Shown one piece after another: positions 21,091 to 30,605 of a stretch of 56,137 bases of DNA. The notes under the pieces are model-generated. The model saw only the letters and a list, made by a program, of their open reading frames with translations, ran no database searches and was not told the DNA's origin. Origin of the DNA: Microcaldota archaeon (GTDB lineage: Archaea; Micrarchaeota; Micrarchaeia; Micrarchaeales; Micrarchaeaceae); NCBI GenBank assembly GCA_021806095.1, contig JAJZYD010000002.1, positions 1 through 56,137 of the forward strand. The letters run 5' to 3'. A program made the position numbers and the translations under genes. Every line of letters starts with the position of its first letter. Position 1 is the first letter of the stretch.

Positions 21091-21840
21091 ATGGTAAATG
21101 AACTAAAAGAAAATTTTGTATTTACTATGGAAGGCCATATACATTATAAATATTATAAAAATATTAATCAAAATTCAAATCCAAAAAATTTAATATTTTT
21201 GCATGGGTTGGGTGCATCTTCAACTGCTTGGAAGAGAGTTGCTGATATGTTTCCAGATAAATATAATTTATATTTTCTTGATATACTAGGCCATGGCCAA
21301 TCTGATGCCCCTATAATAAAATATAATGTAGAAACACAAGCAAAAATGCTTGGTGAATTTATCAAAGCGCTTCATTTAAGCAATACATATATTATTGGAC
21401 ACTCTTATGGTAGTTGGGTTGCATTATATTATGCCTCAAGCTCAAAAAATATAATTAATGGATTAGTAATTGTTGATGCTGTTGGATTAGATATTTATTT
21501 TAAAAATATTACACCATTGGAGCGTATTAAAAGCATTGATAAAATGTTTTATCAGATTATGAAAATAGATGGAAATAAAGATTATGTAATAAAAAGTATA
21601 CTCAATTCTGAATATAATAAAGAATGGCTTACAGAAGAAATTTTGGCCAAAATAACAGTACCAACTTTAATAATATGGGGGGAAATGGATAAAATTATAG
21701 ATCCGAAATACGCAGAGATATTTAATAAAAGAATAAAAAACAGCAAAGTTAAAATATTAAAAGGTGCTGGCCATACTCCTCATTATACAAATACCAAAGA
21801 ATTTATAGATATTTTATCTAATTTTATTGATGAAAATTAA
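21091..21840 (+). CDS. alpha/beta hydrolase
   Basis: IFLHGLGASSTAWKRV, GHSYGSWVALYYAS nucleophile elbow, GAGHTPH catalytic His. Confidence 0.88.
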   Translation: MVNELKENFVFTMEGHIHYKYYKNINQNSNPKNLIFLHGLGASSTAWKRVADMFPDKYNLYFLDILGHGQSDAPIIKYNVETQAKMLGEFIKALHLSNTYIIGHSYGSWVALYYASSSKNIINGLVIVDAVGLDIYFKNITPLERIKSIDKMFYQIMKIDGNKDYVIKSILNSEYNKEWLTEEILAKITVPTLIIWGEMDKIIDPKYAEIFNKRIKNSKVKILKGAGHTPHYTNTKEFIDILSNFIDEN

Positions 21841-21868
21841 GCAATTTTATATTTATTCGAGTGGTTTT

Positions 21869-22606
21869 ATGGTAAAGGAAAAAATTATTGAAAAAAAATA
21901 TCAATTATATGAGAGAATAGATGAAACAAAAGATGTTATTATAGTAAAATTCAAGCCAGAAAATGGTCAGCCATTAAATTTTACCCCTGGAATGTTTATT
22001 ATGATATCTGGGATTGATGAAACTGGTAAAGTAAGAGAAGCAAGAGCATTTTCAATTGCCTCAGATCCTTTATCTCCAATTCTTGAGCTATATGCTGTAA
22101 AGGAGCATCCTTTGTTAGGTGTAATGCATAGAACATTTTTTTTAGATGCTAAAATAAATAGTACCTTTATAGTGAAAGGCCCTTATGGCCAATTTGTATT
22201 TGATATTAATAATGACAAAAAAGTATTGCTTATTGCGGGAGGCACAGGTGTTGCTCCATTTATGTCCTTCCTTAAACATATGGATGCTACATCAAGCAAT
22301 ATAGATGTGGTATTAATGTATAGTGTCAGATTTCCAACAGATATAATAAGGAAAGATGAGATAAAAGAATTTGAGAAAAAATTAAATCTAAAGACCATTA
22401 TAACTGTTACACGCCCGCAACCGAATGATAATTGGAATGGACTAACAGGGCATATTGATAGTAATATGATTAAAACACAATGTACTGATTTTTTAGAAAG
22501 GAAGGTATATATATGCGGACCGCTTGCATTTGTAAAAGCGATGCAGGATAGTTTATCATCCTTAGGTGCAAAGAAAGAAAATGTTAAAGCAGACATTTGG
22601 GGTTGA
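21869..22606 (+). CDS. FAD/NAD(P)-binding oxidoreductase (ferredoxin-NADP reductase-like)
   Basis: RAFSIAS FAD motif, LLIAGGTGVAPFMSFLKH, VYICGPLAFVKAM. Confidence 0.85.
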   Translation: MVKEKIIEKKYQLYERIDETKDVIIVKFKPENGQPLNFTPGMFIMISGIDETGKVREARAFSIASDPLSPILELYAVKEHPLLGVMHRTFFLDAKINSTFIVKGPYGQFVFDINNDKKVLLIAGGTGVAPFMSFLKHMDATSSNIDVVLMYSVRFPTDIIRKDEIKEFEKKLNLKTIITVTRPQPNDNWNGLTGHIDSNMIKTQCTDFLERKVYICGPLAFVKAMQDSLSSLGAKKENVKADIWG

Positions 22607-22680
22607 TTATTATTTAATAAAAAAAACAAAAAAAAACAAAAATAAAACAAAAAAAAAAACAAATTAATAAAGGTAATAAA

Positions 22681-23280
22681 ATGCGGGAATTTCTTTTATA
22701 TTCAAGAACTGGATACACAACACCAAATTTTTCAACACTGCTTGATGGTGGAAGGCTTGACGTTGTCTATCAATCAATTTTAATGTCAATATTCAAAGCA
22801 CAGGCACATAGGCATGATGTAATATTTCATACAGTGCTAAATGGTCCTAAAAATCCTCCATTGCATATTCAAATCAACGGAAATGAGCTTAGAGACGCAA
22901 GGATCGATGAAGCAAGCTGGAATATAATTATAAAAGAGATTTTAAAAGGAAAAATGCATATTGGGATAAATGTTGATAAAAAATCCTTACAAGAAATAAT
23001 AAAAGAAAAAGACGCAGATGGATACAATATATTTGCGTTGAATTCTAAAGGGAGAAGCATAGATAAATTAGAAATCAGCGATAAAATGTTATTTATAATA
23101 GGAGATTATATAGGAATCCCAAAAAAAGATGAGCAGTTTATACTCAGGTTTGGAAATAAATTGTCACTTGGGAAAAACAAATATTTAGCAGCAAGCTGCA
23201 TTGATATAATAAATTATGAAATTGATAAAAGGCTTTCAAATCAAGACAACACAGAAATATTACAAAATCAGCAATATTAA
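22681..23280 (+). CDS. trmY: tRNA pseudouridine(54) N1-methyltransferase TrmY (DUF358)
   Basis: FLLYSRTGYT...GRLDVVYQSILMSIFKAQAHRHDVIFHTVLNGPKNPP..., IIGDYIGIPKKDE, SLGKNKYLAASCIDIINYEID. Confidence 0.85.
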   Translation: MREFLLYSRTGYTTPNFSTLLDGGRLDVVYQSILMSIFKAQAHRHDVIFHTVLNGPKNPPLHIQINGNELRDARIDEASWNIIIKEILKGKMHIGINVDKKSLQEIIKEKDADGYNIFALNSKGRSIDKLEISDKMLFIIGDYIGIPKKDEQFILRFGNKLSLGKNKYLAASCIDIINYEIDKRLSNQDNTEILQNQQY

Positions 23281-23291
23281 AAAACAAACTT

Positions 23292-23822
23292 TTATGCTAT
23301 TTCTGTTATTTTTACTTCTGGTTTTATGTTTGGATATAACAATAATTTTACTCTAGATTTAGGCATAAATACAAAGTAAGTTACTATAATAAAGTCTATT
23401 ATTATTGCTATATGCATTGCTGTGCAATATATACATACTGAACGCAATACTACAAGCTCTATATAAATTAAGTAAGGGACGATTGCCAGTCCTATAAATC
23501 TCCACGCAAACAATAATTTAAATGAAAAGCGTGCATGTTTGATTCCTGCAAATACTATAAGCAGGACTAGCACAATGTTAATGACAAACCACAATGCCGC
23601 AAGCATATCTAATGATATGTTAAAGCCAAATACTGAAAGATTTGAATAGCTGCTTAACAAAACTTTGGCACAGTTAAATTGTATATTACCAGTACTGCCA
23701 AGCGAGCAAAAAGGTGGCAATTCATGTACTATATATATCTGATATATTACTGTCATTGATGCAATTATGCCTATAATTGACATCATAATCAATATTATAA
23801 AATCTTTACGAGAAGTTCTCAT
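23292..23822 (-). CDS. vitamin K epoxide reductase (VKOR) family membrane protein
   Basis: Four hydrophobic segments, SVFGFNISLDMLAALWF, CIYC CxxC motif. Confidence 0.85.
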   Translation of the reverse strand: MRTSRKDFIILIMMSIIGIIASMTVIYQIYIVHELPPFCSLGSTGNIQFNCAKVLLSSYSNLSVFGFNISLDMLAALWFVINIVLVLLIVFAGIKHARFSFKLLFAWRFIGLAIVPYLIYIELVVLRSVCIYCTAMHIAIIIDFIIVTYFVFMPKSRVKLLLYPNIKPEVKITEIA

Positions 23823-23956
23823 GTCATCAATTTTTTATTTTATGATAATTTTTTAGAATTATTAATTTTACTATATTTACCATAATTTACTATAATTATA
23901 ATATATAATAAATATATAAAATATAAATATATTGCCTTTAGAAGGATTTATGGTTT

Positions 23957-24541
23957 TCACTTATTTTTGTGTTTATGTATATATCTTATAAGAGCAGTGT
24001 CTAATTTTTTGTCAAATTTAGTCCCTAATTTTATATGGAGCTTATTTGCGGCTTCTATAACTGCCTTTGTATGTTTTGGCTTAACATTCCATATTCCTTG
24101 CATATCTCTCAAGAAAATATTTATTGTAATATCGCCAATGCCTTTTGCCAAATTCTGCAACATCTCTCTTAATTCCTGTTCATCTTTTGATATTTTATAT
24201 ATTTGAATTAAACCTTTTTCTTTTTTAATATTTTTTGATAATTCAAGAAGTTTGTCAGCAGTTTTAAAGTCATATCTTGTATAGCCACCATTGTCAAGCA
24301 GCTCAACAAGCCTATTCCAGCCTGATTTTAATATTTTATCTGGTGTATTTATATTATAATTATCAAGAATCCTAAATGTTTTTTCTGCATTGCTCTCACT
24401 TATTGGTGCTCCAAATAATACACTCGCAAGGAACCACTTAAATATTTCTTTCTCATTTTTTTTATCTAAATTTATTCCTAATTCTTCACTATACAATTTT
24501 CCATACTCTTTAAGAAGTTTTTCTTTGCTAATAAATTTCAT
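23957..24541 (-). CDS. HhH-GPD / endonuclease III-like DNA repair superfamily protein
   Basis: ASVLFGAPISESNAEKTFRIL..., LAKGIGDITINIFLRDM helix-hairpin-helix-like. Confidence 0.7.
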   Translation of the reverse strand: MKFISKEKLLKEYGKLYSEELGINLDKKNEKEIFKWFLASVLFGAPISESNAEKTFRILDNYNINTPDKILKSGWNRLVELLDNGGYTRYDFKTADKLLELSKNIKKEKGLIQIYKISKDEQELREMLQNLAKGIGDITINIFLRDMQGIWNVKPKHTKAVIEAANKLHIKLGTKFDKKLDTALIRYIHKHKNK

Positions 24542-24579
24542 AATGTTCCTCTTATTTTTATATATTTATATATATAAGA

Positions 24580-24607
24580 TGTTGAATTTTATATTATATA
24601 TTCAACA
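24580..24607. promoter_or_regulatory. inverted repeat TGTTGAAT-N12-ATTCAACA
   Basis: Perfect 8-bp arms in the upstream region of the HhH protein gene. Confidence 0.55.
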
Positions 24608-24685
24608 CATATTTTTAAAGTTTTCATTATAATATTCCAACTTATTTATTTATACATAATGTATGATACATAATATCTACAATAA

Positions 24686-24703
24686 TACATGCAATTGCAT
24701 GTA
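24686..24703. promoter_or_regulatory. 18-bp perfect palindrome TACATGCAATTGCATGTA (candidate operator)
   Basis: Read directly; lies in the divergent intergenic region between 24541(-) and 24826(+). Confidence 0.6.
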
Positions 24704-24825
24704 ATGCAACTTTTGTATAATCAACTAATCTGCATGCTTTCTATGCGCGCATATTTTATTCATTCCAAAAGAGAAGTTTTAAAAATTTAACATCCTAATA
24801 TTATATTATAAATTAAGGTGAGTTT

Positions 24826-25719
24826 ATAAAAAATAAATTAATTGCATTAGGTGTTATACTATTAATTATGCTATTTATACCACAAATATTTTCCCAACAA
24901 TATACTTATGGAACTGTAAACATAATATTAAGCAAATCTAAAATAACTATGATGCCAAATGAAACAAACACTATTAATTTTAATGTTGTGCTTACAGGTG
25001 GTGAAGCATGGGGCACTACTGTAAAAATTTTGAACAGTCAGGATTTTAGTACTAATGGAATTGGTGTCTCTATTTCAAACCCGTATGGGAAACCTAACTT
25101 TACAGGAAGCATTATGATAAGCCTGATTCCTATACAGTCTGGATTTGTAACATATACAGTAAAGCCTGGCATATATCCAATAGTGCTTATAGCAGTATCT
25201 GGCGATGTATCCACACATAATGTTACGCTTTATTTGGATGTTGTTAATAAAACAATTATTAATTCAACGGCACCAACTACAGTAATAAACACTACAAACA
25301 GCACTAATAAAACTAATATAAGCAAAAGCAGCAATCATAGTTCAATTGTTCCAACCCAATCAACTTCTTCTTCAAATACCTCTTCAAAGAATTCCAGTAC
25401 AGTGCAAAAGCAGCAATCCAACAATAATAATATTTTAATTGAAATTATTATTCTTGTTATAATAATCATTGCAGCGGCATTTGGATTGAAGAAGAAAGCA
25501 GCAAAAACAGATAATGTGCAAGCTCAGCCTTCAAGCAAGGAGGAGGTGCAGGAGCAGCAGAGCCCAGCTCAAGCAGACAAAGTGCCTTCTAATGCAGTAG
25601 AACCTAAAAAAACAGAGATTGAAAAGTCTAATTCAACAACAGAAACTGCAAATACAAGCAAGGGAGATAAAGAAGTCCCAAAACAGAAAAAGCAAAAGCC
25701 AAAGAAAGGAAGCAAATAA
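24826..25719 (+). CDS. secreted/membrane-anchored protein with C-terminal TM and Lys-rich tail
   Basis: From a putative ATA start: (M)KNKLIALGVILLIMLFIPQIFSQQ signal peptide; Asn/Ser/Thr-rich stalk; IEIIILVIIIIAAAFGLKKK anchor. ORF-track ATG is at 24868. Confidence 0.6.
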   Translation: MKNKLIALGVILLIMLFIPQIFSQQYTYGTVNIILSKSKITMMPNETNTINFNVVLTGGEAWGTTVKILNSQDFSTNGIGVSISNPYGKPNFTGSIMISLIPIQSGFVTYTVKPGIYPIVLIAVSGDVSTHNVTLYLDVVNKTIINSTAPTTVINTTNSTNKTNISKSSNHSSIVPTQSTSSSNTSSKNSSTVQKQQSNNNNILIEIIILVIIIIAAAFGLKKKAAKTDNVQAQPSSKEEVQEQQSPAQADKVPSNAVEPKKTEIEKSNSTTETANTSKGDKEVPKQKKQKPKKGSK

Positions 25720-26553
25720 TTATATAAAGAAGCCTATGCTTGCATAAGCTACAACTGCAGAAAAATCTTTTGTTGCAACTCCTGAATTTGAGTAATCTAA
25801 TATCTTTGTCTTTTTAAAATTATTTTTTATAGCAAATAATGCCGCAGTTGCCACAGGGCCATAACCGCACATACTATCATTATACTCATCTATCCTGCTA
25901 TAAAATAAGGAAATATCAAAAGATTTTAATGCAGCAAGAACCTTCATATCCTTTTCTTTTGTTGTCTTGGCATCTTCATAATGATTCATGTCTGAGCTTG
26001 CAATAACAAATATTCTTCTGTTAAGCGAAAGCGCAGATTCATACAATATTCTGCTGATTTCAACAGCATTATCATAAGACTGATCTCCCATACAAATAAA
26101 TACACATTTTGGATCTTTTACAATTTTCTGTAGAAATGGAAGCTGAACTTCTATTGAATGTTCTTCTGCATGTGCTTCTTCATCAAACTTCATTAATTTT
26201 GAGTTTTTAACAATTTTTTCTGATAATATTCTATCGTTTTTAACAACACCTAATGGCGTCGACCAGTCTTCTTTTGAAACTGCTATTGGTTCACCAAATC
26301 CTGTATGGTTGGGGCCTATTATAACAAAGGTATCTATAACAGCCTTCTTTAATGTATTTGATATAATTTTATAAGTAAATGCCGCTGTTCTTCCAGAGTA
26401 AATATAGCCTGCATGCGGTGCCACTGCACTCACTACAATATTCTTTGGATTAACAGAAGCATCATCAATAAATTTATCTATCATCTTATTTAATTCTAAT
26501 TTATTTGATGGATAAAATGATCCTGCAAATATTGAATCTCTCATCAATATCAT
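25720..26553 (-). CDS. MEMO1 family protein (AmmeMemoRadiSam system protein B)
   Basis: RDSIFAGSFYPSNKLELNKMI, APHAGYIYSGRTAAFTYK, IIGPNHTG, HAEEHSIEVQLPFLQ, SSDMNHYE. Confidence 0.93.
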   Translation of the reverse strand: MILMRDSIFAGSFYPSNKLELNKMIDKFIDDASVNPKNIVVSAVAPHAGYIYSGRTAAFTYKIISNTLKKAVIDTFVIIGPNHTGFGEPIAVSKEDWSTPLGVVKNDRILSEKIVKNSKLMKFDEEAHAEEHSIEVQLPFLQKIVKDPKCVFICMGDQSYDNAVEISRILYESALSLNRRIFVIASSDMNHYEDAKTTKEKDMKVLAALKSFDISLFYSRIDEYNDSMCGYGPVATAALFAIKNNFKKTKILDYSNSGVATKDFSAVVAYASIGFFI

Positions 26554-26629
26554 CTTTTTCTATATTTTTGCCTTTGTTTTATTTATTATTAGTAGATAAC
26601 TATAAATATTTAAAAAGAGCATTGATATT

Positions 26630-27655
26630 ATGCAGAAATTAGGAGTCCTTTATAATCAATTGCCAAATAAAAGAGCCATATGCAATTTATGTGCAAGACG
26701 CTGTAATATTCCTGAAGAATCAATGGGCTTCTGTGGAGTGCGCAAAAATATAAACGGAAAAATATATTCAACCACATATGGAAGCATTGCAGCAATAAAC
26801 CTTGATCCTATAGAAAAAAAACCCCTATTTCATTACAAGCCCGGAGCAAGTATGCTCAGTGTCGGCACTAATGGCTGCAACTTCAATTGTCAATACTGCC
26901 AAAATTGGGATTTAAGCCACTCAAGGGATGTGGCAAATTTAGAGGTATCACCTGAATTGCTTGTGGATAAGGCATTAAGATACAAAGCTGATGGCATTTC
27001 ATACACTTATAATGAGCCTACAGTCTTTATGGAGTATGCTTTGGATACAGCCAAATTGGCACATAAGCATGGTTTATTCAATACATTTGTTACTAATGGA
27101 TTCATGACGCCAGAAGCTGTAGATGCAGCATCCGGATTGATTGACGCAATGACTGTTGACTTCAAAGGCAACGCCAATACAAAATTTGCTATGAAGTATA
27201 TCTCAATAATGTCAGAGCAGCCTATTTTTTCCTCATTATTGGCAATGAAAGAGAAAGGCATGTTTATAGAAATAACGGACTTAATTGTACCAAAATTTGG
27301 AGACTCTGTAGAAGATGCGGAAAAATTAGTTAAATGGATTTATGATAATTTAGGATCTAATACTCCAATACATTTTCTAAGATTTCATCCTGATTTTAAA
27401 ATGAATAATCTTCCCTTTACTCCTATCAAAACTCTTGAGCATCACTACAAGATTGCTAAAAATATAGGAATGAATTACGTTTATTTAGGCAATGTTTATG
27501 ATAGCAAATATGAAAATACCTATTGCCCAAAATGTAGTGCTTTATTAATAGAAAGGTTGGGTATAAAAATATTAAAATATAATATTACAAAAGAAAATAA
27601 ATGTAATGTTTGCGGAGAACATATAAATATTAAAATTGTTCCTAATATTTTATAA
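26630..27655 (+). CDS. amrS: AmmeMemoRadiSam system radical SAM enzyme
   Basis: CNLCARRCNIPEESMGFCGVRKN, CNFNCQYCQNWDLSH radical SAM motif, C-terminal CxxC pairs. Confidence 0.92.
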   Translation: MQKLGVLYNQLPNKRAICNLCARRCNIPEESMGFCGVRKNINGKIYSTTYGSIAAINLDPIEKKPLFHYKPGASMLSVGTNGCNFNCQYCQNWDLSHSRDVANLEVSPELLVDKALRYKADGISYTYNEPTVFMEYALDTAKLAHKHGLFNTFVTNGFMTPEAVDAASGLIDAMTVDFKGNANTKFAMKYISIMSEQPIFSSLLAMKEKGMFIEITDLIVPKFGDSVEDAEKLVKWIYDNLGSNTPIHFLRFHPDFKMNNLPFTPIKTLEHHYKIAKNIGMNYVYLGNVYDSKYENTYCPKCSALLIERLGIKILKYNITKENKCNVCGEHINIKIVPNIL

Positions 27656-27687
27656 TATACAGAAAAAAATAAAACAAAAATGATTTT

Positions 27688-28308
27688 ATGAAATTTTATA
27701 ATTTAAAAAATGGAAAAATTTTAGTTAAATGTGCTAGAAAAGCCATTGAAAATTATATTAAATATAATATCAAAAAAAGTTCGTTTGAATTAGAGAAGTT
27801 TAAAGAATCATTTGGAGTTTTTGTAACAATTGAAAATTATCCAAACAAAGAGCTAAGGGGGTGTATAGGATTTCCAAAAGCTGTTGCGCCTTTAAATAAT
27901 ATGCTTATTGAAGCGGCAATAGCAGCTGCAACTGATGATCCTAGATTTCAACCATTAAATAGTAAAGAACTTGATAAAATAACATTAGAAGTTAATATAT
28001 TATCAGAGCCTACAATAGTAAAGAAGTCTAAAAATATAGAAGATACAATAAAAAATATTAAAATAGGCAGAGATGGCCTGTTGATTCAATATGGCTATTA
28101 TTCAGGATTATTGCTTCCAATAGTTGCAGTTGAAGAACAATGGGATGAAAAAACATTTATTGAAAATGCTTGTCTTAAAGCTGGATTAGATATTGAAGCA
28201 TGGAAAGATCCAAAAACAAAATTATTTAAATTTGAATCTCAAATATTTAAAGAGAAACAGCCTAATGGAGAAATATATGAAATTGATATAACATCCTCCC
28301 ACAAATAA
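27688..28308 (+). CDS. AMMECR1 domain protein (AmmeMemoRadiSam system protein A)
   Basis: ELRGCIGFPKAVAPL signature, DDPRFQPL, VEEQWDEKTFIENACLKAGL. Confidence 0.93.
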   Translation: MKFYNLKNGKILVKCARKAIENYIKYNIKKSSFELEKFKESFGVFVTIENYPNKELRGCIGFPKAVAPLNNMLIEAAIAAATDDPRFQPLNSKELDKITLEVNILSEPTIVKKSKNIEDTIKNIKIGRDGLLIQYGYYSGLLLPIVAVEEQWDEKTFIENACLKAGLDIEAWKDPKTKLFKFESQIFKEKQPNGEIYEIDITSSHK

Positions 28309-28331
28309 ATTCTGTAGAATTCCTCATAATT

Positions 28332-28354
28332 TCAATGATTGTTTCAATCATTGA
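28332..28354. terminator. hairpin TCAATGATTG-TTT-CAATCATTGA
   Basis: 10-bp perfect stem, 3-nt loop, 24 nt after the AMMECR1 stop codon; terminator or processing role is inferred. Confidence 0.5.
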
Positions 28355-28693
28355 CATCATTCTTGTTGATTGGATAAAAAATAAAATCCTTAAATATTTT
28401 GTGATTTATCATAATATATTTATAGTTATTTATTGAAACTTTATTAGGTTTTTTATTATATTTTTATTCTTTTATTGTTCATAAATTTAGAGTATATATT
28501 ATGCATATTTTATTTATAAAAATATTTAAAAATAATTAAAAATAAATAAAATAATAGCTAAAAAAATAATTATTTCTAATGTCAATATATTTATAATATT
28601 TATATAAAAAATAAAAACAAAATAAATAAATAATAAAATTAAAGAAAAAGGCTAAATTTAAAAAATAAAAATTAAAAATTAGATGAGAATTTT

Positions 28694-30595
28694 ATGGCAG
28701 AAGAATATACAGCAAAAGATATTATGGTGCTAACTGGGGTTCAAGGTGTACGCAAAAGGCCAGCTATGTATATAGGTTCAACAGGCAGTGCGGGTTTTCT
28801 GCATTTGCTTTATGAAGTGCTCGACAATGCGATAGACGAATCGCTTGCAGGATATGCAAAAAATATAACAATAAAATTAAGCAAAGATGAAGATATTGAT
28901 GTTGCTGAAGTAAGCGATGATGGAAGGGGCATACCAGTTGATATTATACCAAAAGCAGGCAAACCCGCGTTGGAAGTTATAATGACTTCTCTTCATTCTG
29001 GTGCAAAGTTTGAAAATAAAGCATATAAAGTATCTGGAGGTCTTCATGGTGTTGGGCTTACTGTTGTTAATTCACTATCAGAATACACTGAGGTAAGAGT
29101 AAAAAGAAATGGTAAACTTTATATGCAGAAATTTAGTCGAGGTGTCCCATTAACAAGCCTTACAGAAATTGAATCAAATATTTCAGGTAGCGGTACAACT
29201 ATAAAATTTAAGCCTGACAAAGAAATATTTTTAGTTAAATCATTTGAAACAATACAACTTACAGAGAGATTGCAAGATCTTGCATTTCTTAATCCTGGAT
29301 TACATATAACACTTATTGATGAACGGGATGAATCACCAAAAGAGATTAAATATTATTCTGAGAAAGGGCTTGAAGATTTTCTTTCATACATCAAAGGAGA
29401 CAAAGAAAATATAAGTAAGCCTGTCTATATTACAAAAGATGTTGATAATTTTCATGTAGAAATAATTATTCAATATGTTAAATCCTATTCCGAAGAACTG
29501 CTTTCATTTGTAAATAAAATTAAAACGAGTGAAGGTGGTATGCACGTTGCGGGGTTTCATGCGGCATTGACTCGCGCTATTTTATCATATAATCAAAAAA
29601 ATATGAAAAAGCGAGATATTGTGCTTGAGGGGGAAGATACAAGAGAGGGGCTTACTGCAATTATTTCTGTTTTAATGCAGAATCCTGAATTTGAGGGGCA
29701 GACAAAGGAGAAACTTGGAAATGTTTCAGTAAAATCTGCAGTTGATAATGTAACATATGCAGGGCTTTCTAAATATTTTGAAGAAAATCCAAATGAAGCC
29801 ATAAAGATTTTGGATAAAGTATATAATGCAGCAGAAGCAAGGGAGTCCGCAAGGCGTGCACGAGAGCTCGCAAGAAAAAAAGGAATGTTTGATGCTGATA
29901 TTCTACCAGGTAAGCTTGCTGACTGTACAGAAAAAGATCCAGAAAAATCAGAGCTTTTTATTGTAGAAGGAGAAAGTGCAGCAGGTTCAAGCAAACAGGC
30001 CCGTGATAGATTTATACAAGCAATACTACCTTTGCGCGGTAAAATACTCAATGTTGAAAAAGCAACTGATGAAAAAATATTTAGCAATACTGAACTGCAT
30101 ACAATGGTAACTGCTTTAGGAACCGGAATAAAAGAGACATTTAGTGTTGATGGAATAAGATATAAAAAAATTATAATATTGACGGATGCCGATGTTGATG
30201 GAAGTCACATAAAAACTTTACTTCTTACATTCTTCTACAGATATATGCGCCCGCTTGTTGAGAGAGGCTATATTTATATAGGACAGCCCCCATTATATAA
30301 AATTTCACATGGCAAAGAAGTTAAATATGCGTACTCAGATTCAGAGCTTAATGAAGTGCTCAAGCAGTTCGATGGGAAGGCAAATGTACAACGATATAAA
30401 GGTCTTGGGGAGATGAATCCAGAACAGCTTTGGGAAACAACAATGAATCCCAAATGTAGAATACTCAAACAAATAACTATAGGGGATGCTGAGCTTGCCA
30501 ATATAATGTTCACAGTATTAATGGGATTGGATGTAGAGAAGCGGCGCCATTTCTTAGAAGAGCATAGCAGTGAAGTTAAATTCTTAGATATTTAG
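28694..30595 (+). CDS. gyrB: DNA gyrase subunit B
   Basis: [80 protein letters not shown]. Confidence 0.97.
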   Translation: MAEEYTAKDIMVLTGVQGVRKRPAMYIGSTGSAGFLHLLYEVLDNAIDESLAGYAKNITIKLSKDEDIDVAEVSDDGRGIPVDIIPKAGKPALEVIMTSLHSGAKFENKAYKVSGGLHGVGLTVVNSLSEYTEVRVKRNGKLYMQKFSRGVPLTSLTEIESNISGSGTTIKFKPDKEIFLVKSFETIQLTERLQDLAFLNPGLHITLIDERDESPKEIKYYSEKGLEDFLSYIKGDKENISKPVYITKDVDNFHVEIIIQYVKSYSEELLSFVNKIKTSEGGMHVAGFHAALTRAILSYNQKNMKKRDIVLEGEDTREGLTAIISVLMQNPEFEGQTKEKLGNVSVKSAVDNVTYAGLSKYFEENPNEAIKILDKVYNAAEARESARRARELARKKGMFDADILPGKLADCTEKDPEKSELFIVEGESAAGSSKQARDRFIQAILPLRGKILNVEKATDEKIFSNTELHTMVTALGTGIKETFSVDGIRYKKIIILTDADVDGSHIKTLLLTFFYRYMRPLVERGYIYIGQPPLYKISHGKEVKYAYSDSELNEVLKQFDGKANVQRYKGLGEMNPEQLWETTMNPKCRILKQITIGDAELANIMFTVLMGLDVEKRRHFLEEHSSEVKFLDI

Positions 30596-30605
30596 AGGGA
30601 TATTT

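Noticed and set aside
28310-28690. Candidate replication origin (long AT-rich gap before gyrB)
   Set aside because: No ORB-like repeats or Cdc6/Orc1 gene recognised; T-to-A skew alone is insufficient.
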